Shown here: in pieces, positions 51,098 through 60,161 of the stretch
Numbering within the stretch: position 1 is the stretch's first letter
How the letters are laid out: each line of letters opens with the position of its first letter
Translations under genes and position numbers: made by a program
NCBI RefSeq assembly: GCF_014203735.1
Contig: NZ_JACHJQ010000006.1
Location: 567,698-631,697 of the forward strand
Direction: 5' to 3'
Source of the DNA: Actinophytocola algeriensis
Lineage (GTDB): Bacteria; Actinomycetota; Actinomycetes; Mycobacteriales; Pseudonocardiaceae
DNA: 64,000 nt
Notes under the pieces: generated by a model
Told to the model about the DNA's origin: nothing
What the model saw: the letters and a program-made list of their open reading frames with translations, nothing else
Databases searched by the model: none

Positions 51098-51946
51098 TCA
51101 GCGACGGCGGCCTTCGCGGCCATGGCGTCCTTCGCGACCTTCCTCGAGGTCCACCTGCTCCTTGCGCACCGTGTCGGACACCGTCTCGGTGTCGGACACC
51201 GTCTCCTTGGCGAGCCGCACCTGTTCCACCGGCGTGGTTTCCTTCTTCACCACCGGCTTCTCGGCGTGGAGCGTCACCTCGTGCTCGGCTTCCGTGATGT
51301 CCGCGCCACGCATCGCGTCCGCGCGGTTGGCGTCGGTGATCGGCTCGCGTTCGAGCCGGACCTCCTCGTGCGACACCGGCACCTGCACCTGCTGCTGTTC
51401 GGTGACCACGTGCTTCACCAGCCGCACCTTGCCGGTCTCCACCTCTTCGGTCCCGACCCGCAGCCGCTCCTCCGAGCGGGTCATCGCGTCGCCACCGGTG
51501 TTCTCCTGGCGGCCGGCTCCCTGCCGGGTGTCCCGGCCACGGCCGGGGTACTCCCCGGGCTGCATGCTCGAGCCAGGGCGCCTGGGCTGCTGCTGTGAAC
51601 GCTGCCGCTGGTCGTGCTCCCCGCGTGCCTGCGGGCCGAACCCGTAGTGGCGGTACAGCGCGGCCTGCTCGTCGTCGGTCATGTTGTCGTTCGTCGCCTC
51701 GATCCTCGGCGACTCCTTGACCTGTTCCTTGTCCACCGACACCTGCAGTTGATCCTCGTGGAACTCCGCGCGCTGCAACGGGACGAACGACTCCTTCAAC
51801 CCGAACAGTCCGGTGTGCACGGACGCCCACAGCGGGTCACCGGTCTGCCCGTCCAGCCAGATCCGTTTGACGGAGCCGATCTTCTCGCCCCTCGGGTCGA
51901 CGACCTGGCAGTCGTACAACTGGTTGACCATGTCCTGTCCGATCAC
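51098..51946 (-). CDS. PRC-barrel/DUF2382 stress protein
   Basis: A 282-residue soluble protein. A PRC-barrel domain is at about residues 5-85 (YDCQVVDPRGEKIGSVKRIWLD ... FVPLQRAEF), then a hydrophilic Q/R-rich linker, then a DUF2382 domain at about 160-270 (ERLRVGTEEVETGKVRLVKHV; PVSHEEVRLEREPI). GTG 51946 is chosen because GGAGG stands nine bases upstream. The family is widespread in actinomycetes and Deinococcus and linked to stress; the biochemical role is unknown. It is convergent with the STAS gene. Confidence 0.88.
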   Translation of the reverse strand: MIGQDMVNQLYDCQVVDPRGEKIGSVKRIWLDGQTGDPLWASVHTGLFGLKESFVPLQRAEFHEDQLQVSVDKEQVKESPRIEATNDNMTDDEQAALYRHYGFGPQARGEHDQRQRSQQQPRRPGSSMQPGEYPGRGRDTRQGAGRQENTGGDAMTRSEERLRVGTEEVETGKVRLVKHVVTEQQQVQVPVSHEEVRLEREPITDANRADAMRGADITEAEHEVTLHAEKPVVKKETTPVEQVRLAKETVSDTETVSDTVRKEQVDLEEGREGRHGREGRRR

Positions 51947-52085
51947 GATTCTCACCCTCCATTGTCGACGGTCGAGCTGTGCCGCTCGGCGTGCCCGACT
52001 GAACAGCGGATATGCGCCGCCGGAGGACATCTCACCCGTACGGGTGACGAGGTTTGCCCGGGTCAGGGAGAGGCACTCTCACGCC

Positions 52086-52742
52086 ATGTCACTGACTCGC
52101 CCGCCGGGGGTGTACCGGCCGCAGGACGACACGTGGTTGCTCGCGGAAGCGCTCGCCGAGGCCGGAATCCGGCCCGGCGCCGCCGTGCTGGACGTCGGTT
52201 GTGGCACCGGCGCGCTGTCCATCGCGGCCGCGACCGTGCGGCCGCGATCCATCACAGCCATCGACGTGTGCCGAAGAGCCGTGTGGGCCGCACGCGTCAA
52301 CACGGTGCTGCGCGGTGTCCGCGCGGAGATCCGGCACGGTGACGCGTTCGCGCTGGTCGCGGGCCGCACCTTCGACCTGGTGCTCGCCAACCCGCCGTAC
52401 GTGCCCGGTCGCGAAGGGCGGCCGCGCGGCCGCCACCGCGCGTGGGACGCGGGACTGGACGGCCGGGTGCAGCTCGATCGGTTGTGCGTCAACGCTCCCC
52501 TGCTGCTGGCCCCCGGCGGCACGCTCCTGGTGGTCCATTCCGGACTGTGCGACGAGGAGAAGACGTTGGCGCAGCTGCGAGGCGGCGGGCTGAAGGCCAC
52601 CGTGGTCGCCCGCGCCGACGTGCCCTTCGGCCCGGTGATGCGCGGGCGGCGCCACCAGCTGGTGGCGCAGGGTTTCATCACGCCGGAACAGTCCACTGAG
52701 GAGCTGGTGGTGATCCGCGGTGACCGACAGGCGACCACGTAA
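52086..52742 (+). CDS. HemK/MTQ2-like class I methyltransferase
   Basis: A 218-residue SAM-dependent methyltransferase. Motif I is VLDVGCGTGALSIAAA (about residues 34-49) and the amino-methyltransferase signature LANPPYVP is at about 101-108. N-PPY enzymes methylate the amide of glutamine (for example the GGQ of release factors) or other planar nitrogens. It lacks the N-terminal helical domain of PrmC/HemK, so it is the shorter HemK2 type. Its stop lies 20 bases inside the CDGSH gene, linking it to the redox module. Confidence 0.85.
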   Translation: MSLTRPPGVYRPQDDTWLLAEALAEAGIRPGAAVLDVGCGTGALSIAAATVRPRSITAIDVCRRAVWAARVNTVLRGVRAEIRHGDAFALVAGRTFDLVLANPPYVPGREGRPRGRHRAWDAGLDGRVQLDRLCVNAPLLLAPGGTLLVVHSGLCDEEKTLAQLRGGGLKATVVARADVPFGPVMRGRRHQLVAQGFITPEQSTEELVVIRGDRQATT

Positions 52743-52923
52743 GGTCCGGGTGGTACCCGACGGGCCCCTGCTGGTGGAGGGGCCCGTCGAACTGACCACC
52801 GACGACGGCGAAACCGTGGTGTCCGAGCGGTTCGTGGTCGCGGTGTGCACGTGCCGCCGCAGCAAGCGCTACCCGCTGTGCGACACGAGCCACCGCAGAC
52901 GCGTGCGTACGGACAAAAGCTAG
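52720..52923 (+). CDS. CDGSH iron-sulfur protein
   Basis: A 67-residue protein with a single CDGSH-type motif CTCRRSKRYPLCDTSHRRR (about residues 43-61). Three cysteines and one histidine hold a redox-active [2Fe-2S] cluster, as in mitoNEET-like proteins, that can pass electrons or clusters. GTG 52720 lies inside the methyltransferase gene and its stop overlaps the convergent di-iron protein gene by four bases. It could be the electron donor to that enzyme. Confidence 0.9.
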   Translation: MTDRRPRKVRVVPDGPLLVEGPVELTTDDGETVVSERFVVAVCTCRRSKRYPLCDTSHRRRVRTDKS

Positions 52924-53921
52924 ATCGGCCGCAGCAGGGAGGTCCTGCCTCCCTGCCACGCGGCGAGCACGTGCTCGCCGAAGCGTGCCTCCAGGAACTC
53001 CGTCGCCCGCACGCCGAACACGACGTCCGCCGCCAGGTCCGGTTCGCGGTCGAGGAGGTCGCCGACGACGTCGTGGCGCAGCACCTGCTCGTGGACCGCG
53101 TCCGCTTCCACGTGCTCGGCGAAGAAGTGGGTGACGTCCTCGCCGCCGCCAAGGCGCTGGATCGCCTTCACCATGCGGGCCGCGCTGGGCGCGGTGGTGA
53201 TCTCGGCGGCCGCGAAGTGGCCCACCATCGCCGCGCGCAGCCTGCGGTGCAGGCCGAACAGCGACATCATGTTGACCACCGCGATCACCGGGGCCGGCAC
53301 GTCGTCGAAGTAGTGCAGGTAGCCGGCGTCCAGGTCGGTCGCCGCCATCAGGTCCCGGTACAGCTGGGCGTGCACGCGGTCGGCGTGCCCGCCGCCGAAC
53401 TCGTCGAACTCGACCGCCACCAGCGCCGCCTTCGCCCGCCCGGACAGGCGCGGGATCACCAGCGCGTGCGGGTCGGCTTCCTTGTGGTGGTAGATCGACC
53501 GGTGCACGACGTACTCGCGGAACTGCCACCACTCGCCGTCGTCCCGCAGGAAGTGCGAGACGCCGGTACCCGGCACCGCTTCGACCAGCAGCTCGTCGAG
53601 CACGGTGGTCACGTCGTCGGACGCGGGCACGGCCGCGCGCAGCGCCGACTCGAACACCCGCTCCAGCTCACGCCGGAACGCCAGCAGCTCCGGTGACCAC
53701 TCCCAGTCCTCGTCGACGTCGACGAAACCCTGGTAGTGCAGCTCGTAACAGGTGTGCAGCGCGACCGCGAGGTCGGCGCCGAAGGGGTCGGCGCCTGCCA
53801 CGCCGGTCACGTCGAGTGACGGCAGGACGCCGTCCCGCAACAGGGACACGACAGCACCGGACAGCGGCCCCCGCGCACGGGGCAGCACCGCGGCCAGCAC
53901 CGGACGCGCATCAGTCCTCAT
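52920..53921 (-). CDS. Haem-oxygenase-like di-iron redox enzyme
   Basis: A 333-residue all-helical protein of the iron-containing redox enzyme (HDO) family. Candidate iron ligands are E136-x3-H140 in FREYVVHRS, the cluster VEFDEFGGGHADRVH (E171, E174, H184) and a third helix with EHVEADAVHE (H270, E272, H277). HDO proteins use O2 to decarboxylate, N-oxygenate or cleave small amino-acid-derived substrates. It is third in a minus-strand operon after the F420/LLM and GCS2 genes, and convergent with the CDGSH gene. Confidence 0.83.
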   Translation of the reverse strand: MRTDARPVLAAVLPRARGPLSGAVVSLLRDGVLPSLDVTGVAGADPFGADLAVALHTCYELHYQGFVDVDEDWEWSPELLAFRRELERVFESALRAAVPASDDVTTVLDELLVEAVPGTGVSHFLRDDGEWWQFREYVVHRSIYHHKEADPHALVIPRLSGRAKAALVAVEFDEFGGGHADRVHAQLYRDLMAATDLDAGYLHYFDDVPAPVIAVVNMMSLFGLHRRLRAAMVGHFAAAEITTAPSAARMVKAIQRLGGGEDVTHFFAEHVEADAVHEQVLRHDVVGDLLDREPDLAADVVFGVRATEFLEARFGEHVLAAWQGGRTSLLRPI

Positions 53922-54990
53922 AGGACACTCCTATCGCCAGCAGTCGCACCACGTCGAGGGGTTCACCAACCGCGCGCTGCCGTTCCGCACCGGTGCCGCG
54001 CCTCAGCACCCCCGCGAACAGTTCGCGCGCCGCGGCGAGGTCACCCGCCTCGGCCAGCGCGGGCGCGACCCGCACGATCAGCTCGTCGAGCAGTTCGGTG
54101 GCGGGTACCCGGTATCCCCGCACGGGATGCACGCCGACGCCACCGAGTCCGTAGCGCGCCGCGGACCACACGGCGGCTGCCAGCACCTGGTCGTCGAGCC
54201 GCGGCGCCTCCCGGCCGAGCGACAGGTCGCCGAGCGCGGTCGTGACCAGCGCCCGCGACAGCGTGGCCTGCAGCAACGCCCCGGACACGTCGACAGCCGT
54301 GTCGGCCACCCGCAGCTCGACCGTCGGCCACGTCGGCGACGGCCGGGCCAGCCAGAACGACTGGGCCTCGTCGAGGAGCACGCCGCTGTCGACCAGCCGC
54401 GCGACCCGCTCGTCGTAGTCGGCCGCGTCGTGGCACCACGGTGGCACGCCCGCGCCGGGGAAGCGGGACTGCTCCACGATCCGCCAGCTCGCGTAGCCGG
54501 TGTCGCGGCCTTCGTGGTACGGCGAGTTCACCGACAGCGCCAGCAGGGTCGGCAGCCACGGCCGCAGGTGGTTGCACACGGCGACCGCGGTCTCCCGGTC
54601 GAGCACACCGACGTGCACGTGGCAGCCGCACGCCTGGTAGTCGCGCACGACGTCGGCGTACCGGGCCGTGATGCTCGCGAACCGGGCCCCGTCGGCCGGC
54701 ACCGCGGCACCGCCCAGCGGTGACGTGCCGCTCGGCAGGAGCCACACCCCGCAGCTGCGTGCCGCGGCGGCGAGCCGTGCCCGGCCGGCCATGAGCTCGT
54801 GCTCGAGGTCGTCGAGCGAGGCACACGGCACGGTCGCCGCCTCCACCTGCGTCTGCGACAACTCGGCGTGCACGGCACCCGGCACGGGCTCCTCCCGTGC
54901 CGCCTTCAGGACTTCTGGAGCGGCAGGCACCGCCCGGCCCGTCTCCGGGTCGGCCAGCAAGAACTCTTCTTCGACACCGAACGTGCTCAC
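53911..54990 (-). CDS. GCS2-family carboxylate-amine ligase (YbdK-like)
   Basis: A 359-residue ATP-grasp-like ligase related to glutamate-cysteine ligase type 2. It opens with the family motif FGVEEEFLLAD (Mg-ATP site), and has ACGCHVHVGVLDRETAV near residue 118 and SWRIVEQSRFPGAG near 168. Members join the gamma- or alpha-carboxyl of an amino acid, usually glutamate, to an amine. GTG 54990 overlaps the upstream LLM stop by four bases; the stop overlaps the di-iron gene by 11 bases. It may prime or make the substrate of the di-iron enzyme. Confidence 0.87.
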   Translation of the reverse strand: MSTFGVEEEFLLADPETGRAVPAAPEVLKAAREEPVPGAVHAELSQTQVEAATVPCASLDDLEHELMAGRARLAAAARSCGVWLLPSGTSPLGGAAVPADGARFASITARYADVVRDYQACGCHVHVGVLDRETAVAVCNHLRPWLPTLLALSVNSPYHEGRDTGYASWRIVEQSRFPGAGVPPWCHDAADYDERVARLVDSGVLLDEAQSFWLARPSPTWPTVELRVADTAVDVSGALLQATLSRALVTTALGDLSLGREAPRLDDQVLAAAVWSAARYGLGGVGVHPVRGYRVPATELLDELIVRVAPALAEAGDLAAARELFAGVLRRGTGAERQRAVGEPLDVVRLLAIGVSYED

Positions 54991-55928
54991 AGCCGCGGGG
55001 CTACCTCCTCGCGCCAGAAACGAAAGAACTCGTCCTGCCTCGGCCCGATCTGGGCCACGTACACCTCGTCGAACCCGGCGTCCGCGAAGGACCGGACCCG
55101 CTCTGCATACGGCTCCGGAGCCGGACCGGTTGGCAGCGACAGCATGTCACGCGTCACAAGCGTGCTCGCCTGCTCGAAGTGTTCCGGCTGCGGCAGGACC
55201 TGGGCCAGCTCACCGGGCAGCCCCTCGTTGGGCCAGATCCGGTACGCGGTGTCCAGCCCCTCGTCGACGGTCGGCGCGTGGCACACCTTGAACCCGCCCT
55301 GCGCGGGCCCCTTGCCGCCCGCATCGCGGTAGGCCCGCACCAGGTCCGCGTCGGGCATGACGCAGACGAACCCGTCGCCGATCCGGCCCGCCAGCTCGAC
55401 CGCCTTCGGCCCGAACGCGGACACGTACACCGGCACCGGTTCGTCCGGCAGCGTGTAGATGCGGGCGTTCTCCACCGTGTAGTGCTTGCCGTGGTGGCTG
55501 CGGCTGCCGCCACCGTGCAGCGTGCGGATGACCTCGACGGCCTCCTCGAGCATCTCCAGGCGCACGGCCGCGTTCGGCCACGGGTCACCGAGGATGTGCT
55601 CGTTGAGTGCCTCGCCGGACCCGACGCCGAGGACGAACCGGCCGTCGAGCTGCACCGCCGCGGTGGCCGCCGCCTGGGCGAGCACCGCGGGGTGGATGCG
55701 GACGGACGGGCAGGTCACGGCGGTGGTGACGGGCAGGTCGACCGCCTCGGACAACGCCCCGATGACCGACCAGACGAACGGGCTCTGCCCCTGCTCCCCG
55801 TTCCACGGGTGGAAGTGGTCGGAGATCCAGAGGCGCTCGAACCCGGCGTCCTGCGCCTGCTTCGCCTGCCGCACGAGTTCCTTCGGCCCGAACTCCTCGC
55901 AGGACAGGAAATATCCCATGCTCACCAT
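54987..55928 (-). CDS. F420-dependent LLM-class oxidoreductase (G6PDH-like)
   Basis: A 313-residue luciferase-like TIM-barrel enzyme of the TIGR03557-like F420 group. Signatures are QAQDAGFERLWISDHFHPW near the N-terminus, GRFVLGVGSGEALNEHILGD at about 97-116 and VYVSAFGPKAVELAGRIGDGFV at about 166-187. F420H2/F420 couples it to hydride transfer on an alcohol or sugar phosphate. ATG 55928 is used; ATG 55919 (MGYFLS) is equally possible. It leads the operon with the GCS2 and di-iron genes. Confidence 0.88.
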   Translation of the reverse strand: MVSMGYFLSCEEFGPKELVRQAKQAQDAGFERLWISDHFHPWNGEQGQSPFVWSVIGALSEAVDLPVTTAVTCPSVRIHPAVLAQAAATAAVQLDGRFVLGVGSGEALNEHILGDPWPNAAVRLEMLEEAVEVIRTLHGGGSRSHHGKHYTVENARIYTLPDEPVPVYVSAFGPKAVELAGRIGDGFVCVMPDADLVRAYRDAGGKGPAQGGFKVCHAPTVDEGLDTAYRIWPNEGLPGELAQVLPQPEHFEQASTLVTRDMLSLPTGPAPEPYAERVRSFADAGFDEVYVAQIGPRQDEFFRFWREEVAPRL

Positions 55929-55956
55929 GCGGCGCGAGTACCCGTCAACCAGGAGA

Positions 55957-56376
55957 TCAACCGGAGTGCGTTGCCTGACCCGCGTCGAGCTGCTGCTGGT
56001 AGCGCAGGCGCGCGGCCGCGAGCAGCTCGTCGGACAGCCACGCGATGGGCCGGACCTCGGTCAGCAGCGGTTCGTTGTCCGGCCCGAAGTCGACCACCCG
56101 GCCGGTCAGCACCCAGGGCCGCGCGCCCTCGTCCAGCTCGCGGAGGTACTGGCACACGGCACGGGCCACCCAGTCCTCCGCCGGCCGGGTCCACCACCTC
56201 GGCGGCCACAGCGGGTTGGCCGAGACACCGGACATGAGCAGCCCGCTCTCGTGGTCCTTGCTCGGGTGGGTCGCGTCGGCTTCCGGTCCGGGCGAGTACC
56301 GCAGGTAGACGGCCTCACCGTGGTCGATCAGCAAGGTCAGCTCACTGAGCCGGTCGAGGGTCGGCATGGCGGTCAT
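55957..56376 (-). CDS. DUF6098-like hypothetical protein
   Basis: A 139-residue soluble protein common in actinomycetes. Recognisable features are HGEAVYLRYSPGPEADA near residue 19, the tryptophan-rich PLWPPRWWTRPAEDWVARAVCQYL at about 54-77 (shown here within limits) and LTEVRPIAWLSDELL. No catalytic motif is visible. ATG 56376 or 56367 starts are possible; neither has a strong ribosome-binding site. It lies 28 bases upstream of the F420/LLM gene on the same strand and may share its transcript. Confidence 0.72.
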   Translation of the reverse strand: MTAMPTLDRLSELTLLIDHGEAVYLRYSPGPEADATHPSKDHESGLLMSGVSANPLWPPRWWTRPAEDWVARAVCQYLRELDEGARPWVLTGRVVDFGPDNEPLLTEVRPIAWLSDELLAAARLRYQQQLDAGQATHSG

Positions 56377-56467
56377 AGTCCCGGAGTGCCCACGCGCGGC
56401 CGGGTTATTCCCTGGCCCGGCCACCGGGCCGGCGCCTCGAAGGCGGACGGCCACCGCAAGCCGCCAC

Positions 56468-57673
56468 TCACCCTCCTGCCGCCGAGGGCACCAGGCGCAC
56501 GGGCAGGGTCCGCAGCCCCCACGTGAAGTTCGACGAGTTGTAGCGCGGCTCACCCACCTGCTCGATCCGGTCCACTCTGGACAGCAGCTCGGTGAGGAAC
56601 GCGGTCAGCTCCAGGCGCGCTACGCGGGCACCGATGCAGAAGTGCCTGCCCGCACCGAAAGTGACGTGCTTGTTCGGGGTGCGGTCCGGGCGGAACCGGT
56701 CCGGGTCGTGGAACACCGTCTCGTCCCGGTTGGCCGAGGAGTTCCAGATCGTCACCCGGTCACCGGCCTTGATGGGGACTCCGCCGAGCTCGGTCGGCCT
56801 GGTCACCGTGCGCAGCGCGTGCACGCCGGGACACGTGAACCGCAGTACCTCCTCGACCGCGGACGCGATCCCGGCCGGCCCCGCGGTGCGCAGCCAGTGC
56901 CAGTGCACGGGGTCGCGCACCAGCTCCAGCACGGCACCCGCCATCGAGTAGCGGGTGGTCTCGTTGGCACCGGCGAGCACGCCGTTGCAGTTGAAGATGA
57001 CCTCCTCGTCGGTGAGCTCGCGGCCCTCGACCCCGCCGCGCTCCCGCTGCCGCGCCTGCGCGATCATGCTGATGAAGTCGTCGCCCGGGTCCTCGCGCCG
57101 TTCCATCAGCAGCTCGGTGAACAGCAGGAACAGCTCGCCGTAGGCGGCGACCCGGTCCTCGTCGGCCTGCGCGTCGAACGCCTCGGTCGTGGTGTCACCG
57201 ACCCATTCCCAGTGCTCGCGCGGCAACCCCATCAGCTCGCACACGACGTGGTTGGGGATCTTCTTGGCCACGTCGAGGAAGTCCACCTCGCCCTGGTCGA
57301 CCGCCTCGGCCACGACCGTCGCCACGGTCCGCGACACGACCTCCTCGATACGCGGCATCGCCGCGCGGCCGAACGCGCGGCCCACGACCTGCCGCAGCTG
57401 CGTGTGGCCGGGCGGGTCGGTGACGATCAGCATCCGCCCCGCGACCGCCTCGACCGCCTCCGGGGTGCTGTCGAGCCGCATCCCCCGCTGCGAGCTGAAC
57501 AGGTCGTCGTCGCCGTAGACGTGCATGACGTCGGCGTGCCGCGTCAGCACCCAGAACCCCGGCCCGTCCGGTTCTTCGTGCCAGTACACTGGTTCGTTGG
57601 CGCGCAGCCACGCGAAAACCTCGCCGAACTCGTTCCGTTCGAACAGACCCGGGTCCTTCAGGTCGATCCGCAC
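56468..57673 (-). CDS. Cytochrome P450 of the NRPS-linked type
   Basis: A 401-residue soluble P450. I-helix oxygen motif LAGANETTRY, K-helix ExxR in VEEVLRF, and haem loop TFGAGRHFCIGARVARLE with the axial cysteine near residue 347. GTG 57673 is favoured because AAGGAG lies seven bases upstream; GTG 57679 would overlap the thioesterase stop. In nikkomycin and aminocoumarin pathways a P450 of this kind beta-hydroxylates an amino acid held on the PCP of an A-PCP protein. The same partners are directly upstream here, so this role is likely. It needs a ferredoxin from elsewhere. Confidence 0.92.
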   Translation of the reverse strand: MRIDLKDPGLFERNEFGEVFAWLRANEPVYWHEEPDGPGFWVLTRHADVMHVYGDDDLFSSQRGMRLDSTPEAVEAVAGRMLIVTDPPGHTQLRQVVGRAFGRAAMPRIEEVVSRTVATVVAEAVDQGEVDFLDVAKKIPNHVVCELMGLPREHWEWVGDTTTEAFDAQADEDRVAAYGELFLLFTELLMERREDPGDDFISMIAQARQRERGGVEGRELTDEEVIFNCNGVLAGANETTRYSMAGAVLELVRDPVHWHWLRTAGPAGIASAVEEVLRFTCPGVHALRTVTRPTELGGVPIKAGDRVTIWNSSANRDETVFHDPDRFRPDRTPNKHVTFGAGRHFCIGARVARLELTAFLTELLSRVDRIEQVGEPRYNSSNFTWGLRTLPVRLVPSAAGG

Positions 57674-57675
57674 CC

Positions 57676-58434
57676 TCACACTCCTTGCCGCGGTGGGGAG
57701 AACGCCGGGGAGAACAACGCACGCAGCGCGGCGGCCGCGTCGGGTTCGTCCAGGCAGAAGCCGTGGCCACCCGCGAACTGCCGCGTGTGGAAGACCACCT
57801 CGGTGTAGCCCGCCCACCCTGCGATGTGGTCGGCAGTGACGATCTCGTCGGCCGCGCCGCCCCAGGCGTGCAGCGGGCACGGCACCGGCGCGCCGCCAGG
57901 GTCGGTGTAGGTCGCCGACAGCTCCGCGTCCTGGGTGAGGAGCTCCATCACCAGCTCACGCAGGTCACCGTCGAGTTCCGTGGCGGACAACAGGTTCGCG
58001 AACGTCTCGAGGCCGCCGTCGGCACCCATGCTGCCGGCCGCGCGCCCGCTCAGGTGCGGCGGCCGCGACGCGGCGACCACCAGCGCGCTCGGGGTGTGCG
58101 TCTCCGGCAGCGCCCTCGCCACCTCGTAGCCGAGCAGCCCGCCGAGGCTGTGTCCGAACAGGACGATCGGCAGCCCGGCGGGGACGGCCGCGACGAGCGC
58201 GGCCACGATCTCGGCGACCGCGTCGGCGAACGTGCCGGGGAACTCGTCGGTGAACCGGTTCTCGCGGCCGGGCAGCTGCACACCGACGACGGTCAGGTCG
58301 TCGTGGGTCTCCTGCCAGGAACGGAACACCCCGCACCCGGAACCGGCCTGCGGCAGGCACACCAGCACCGGCCGTGCCCCGATCGGCGCGAAGGGAACGA
58401 GCCAGCCCGGTGTTCGCTGGTTCGCTCCGCTCAC
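57676..58434 (-). CDS. Type II thioesterase
   Basis: A 252-residue alpha/beta hydrolase. LVCLPQAGSGCGVFRSW near the N-terminus, the nucleophile elbow LFGHSLGGLLGYEVAR (serine near residue 90) and the catalytic histidine in FAGGHGFCL match editing thioesterases of NRPS/PKS clusters. It hydrolyses wrong or final groups from carrier proteins. In aminocoumarin and nikkomycin-type pathways such an enzyme releases the beta-hydroxy amino acid. GTG 58434 overlaps the NRPS stop (GTGA). Confidence 0.9.
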   Translation of the reverse strand: MSGANQRTPGWLVPFAPIGARPVLVCLPQAGSGCGVFRSWQETHDDLTVVGVQLPGRENRFTDEFPGTFADAVAEIVAALVAAVPAGLPIVLFGHSLGGLLGYEVARALPETHTPSALVVAASRPPHLSGRAAGSMGADGGLETFANLLSATELDGDLRELVMELLTQDAELSATYTDPGGAPVPCPLHAWGGAADEIVTADHIAGWAGYTEVVFHTRQFAGGHGFCLDEPDAAAALRALFSPAFSPPRQGV

Positions 58435-60161
58435 GACTCGGCCAGCCGATCCAGCTTCCTCGCCAGCTCGGCGGGTGTCGGGTGGGTCAGCAGGTCCTTG
58501 ATGGACAGACGCAGCCCGGTCACCTTGCGCAGCGCGACCACCGCACGCGACGCGAGCAGCGAATGGCCGCCGGAGGCGAAGAAGTTCGCGTCCACGTCGT
58601 ACACCGGCCGGGGCAGCACGCTGCTCCACACCTCGCACACCTGCCGCTCCCGTTCGGTGGCGGGCGGTCGGCCGCCCGCCGCCCGCGCGGTGGCGACCAG
58701 CTCGGCGAGGGCCTTCCGGTCCGCCTTGCCGTGCGCGGTCACCGGCAGCTCGGCCACCGCCTCCACCACGGCGGGCACCATGTAGTCCGGCAGCAGGTGC
58801 TGACAGCGGCCGGTCGCCGCCTCGGCGGCCGCCACCGGGTCGACGCCGGGCTCCGGCACCACCGCGAGACCGAGCGCGTCACCCGTGGCCAGCACGAACG
58901 CCGACGCGGCGCGGACCTCCTCCGCGTCGACCGCGGTCCGCTCCACCTCGCCGAGCTCGATGCGGAACGCGCGGATCTTGACCTGGTCGTCGACGCGGCC
59001 GAGGAACTCCAGCTGCCCGTCGGGACGCGGGCGCACGCGGTCCCCGGTGCGGTACATCCGGCCCTCGTCGAACGGGTTGGCCACGAACCGCGTGCGCGTG
59101 AGGTCCGGCAGGTTGCGGTAGCCCAGCGCGACCCCTGGCCCGCCGAGACACAACTCGCCGTCACCGCCCGGTGCGACGGGTTCACCGTCGGCGTCGAGCA
59201 CGTAGGTCCGGTAGCCGGGCAGCGCGCGGCCGATCGTGAGCACGTCGTCGCCCGCCGCGCTGTCGGCCCACGTCGCCGCGATCGTGGCCTCCGTGGGGCC
59301 GTACACGTTCAGCACGCGGTGCCTGCCCGCGAACCGGCGCACCAGCGCGGGGGTGGCGGCCTCCCCCGCCACCACGACCACGTCGACGCTCGGCATGTCG
59401 TCCGGGCACGCCGCGTACAGCGACGGGCTCATGCAGACGGTCCTCGGCGCGACCGAGGCGAGCGCACCGGCGAGGTCCGTGCCATCGCCCGCGGTGTCCA
59501 CGATGGCGACGCCCTGGCCGTGCACGAGGTAGAGCAGCGTGCACCAGAACCAGCCGTCGAACGCGGGCGACAGCGGGTTGAACCCGACGCCGCCGGGGGT
59601 GAGGCCGAGCGTGGCGAGGGCGGCGAGGAACGTGCCCAGCGCGCCGTAGCCGATCTCGACGCCTTTCGGCCTGCCGGTCGTGCCGGACGTGTAGACGATG
59701 TAGGCGCACTCGCCGGGTGCCGGGGCTGTGGCCGGCAGGCCGGTGGCCGTGGCCGTCCGGTCCACGACACGGAGGCCGGAAACCGCGACACCGGCGGGAA
59801 GTTCGCCCAACAGGAGCCGCACTCCCGCGTCCTCGAGGATGAACGCCAGCCGGTCGGCCGGGTGGCGGTCGTCGAGCGGTACCGCGGTGGCGCCGGTGTG
59901 CCACACCGCGAGCAGCGCCGGGACGGTCAGCGCCGACCGTCCGAAGGCGAGTCCGACCGCCACACCGGGCCCGGCGCCCTCGGCGCGCAGTGCGGAGGCG
60001 AGGTCCCGGACGGTCCTGTCGAGTTCCGCGAAGGTCAGCACCCCGTCGGGTGCGGTGACGGCGGTCGCTGCCGGCAGCTGCGCCGCCCACCGGTCCACGG
60101 CGTCGAGAACGAGTCCGGCCCCGGTGTGCGGGGCGACGCCGGGTCGCGCGGTGATGGTCAT
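58431..60161 (-). CDS. Stand-alone NRPS adenylation-PCP didomain protein
   Basis: A 576-residue protein. The adenylation domain (about 20-490) has core A3 AYIVYTSGTTGRPKGVE, A5 VYGPTEATI, A7 YRTGDRVR, A8 RVDDQVKIRAFRIE and A10 AHGKADRKAL. A C-terminal carrier domain carries the phosphopantetheine serine in FFASGGHSLLASR (about residue 538). There is no condensation, epimerase or thioesterase domain. By alignment from memory the selectivity residues read roughly D-G-W-M-V-A-V-I-A-K, which I cannot match to an amino acid. ATG 60161 has GGAG upstream. It loads one amino acid for the P450 and thioesterase that follow. Confidence 0.93.
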   Translation of the reverse strand: MTITARPGVAPHTGAGLVLDAVDRWAAQLPAATAVTAPDGVLTFAELDRTVRDLASALRAEGAGPGVAVGLAFGRSALTVPALLAVWHTGATAVPLDDRHPADRLAFILEDAGVRLLLGELPAGVAVSGLRVVDRTATATGLPATAPAPGECAYIVYTSGTTGRPKGVEIGYGALGTFLAALATLGLTPGGVGFNPLSPAFDGWFWCTLLYLVHGQGVAIVDTAGDGTDLAGALASVAPRTVCMSPSLYAACPDDMPSVDVVVVAGEAATPALVRRFAGRHRVLNVYGPTEATIAATWADSAAGDDVLTIGRALPGYRTYVLDADGEPVAPGGDGELCLGGPGVALGYRNLPDLTRTRFVANPFDEGRMYRTGDRVRPRPDGQLEFLGRVDDQVKIRAFRIELGEVERTAVDAEEVRAASAFVLATGDALGLAVVPEPGVDPVAAAEAATGRCQHLLPDYMVPAVVEAVAELPVTAHGKADRKALAELVATARAAGGRPPATERERQVCEVWSSVLPRPVYDVDANFFASGGHSLLASRAVVALRKVTGLRLSIKDLLTHPTPAELARKLDRLAES

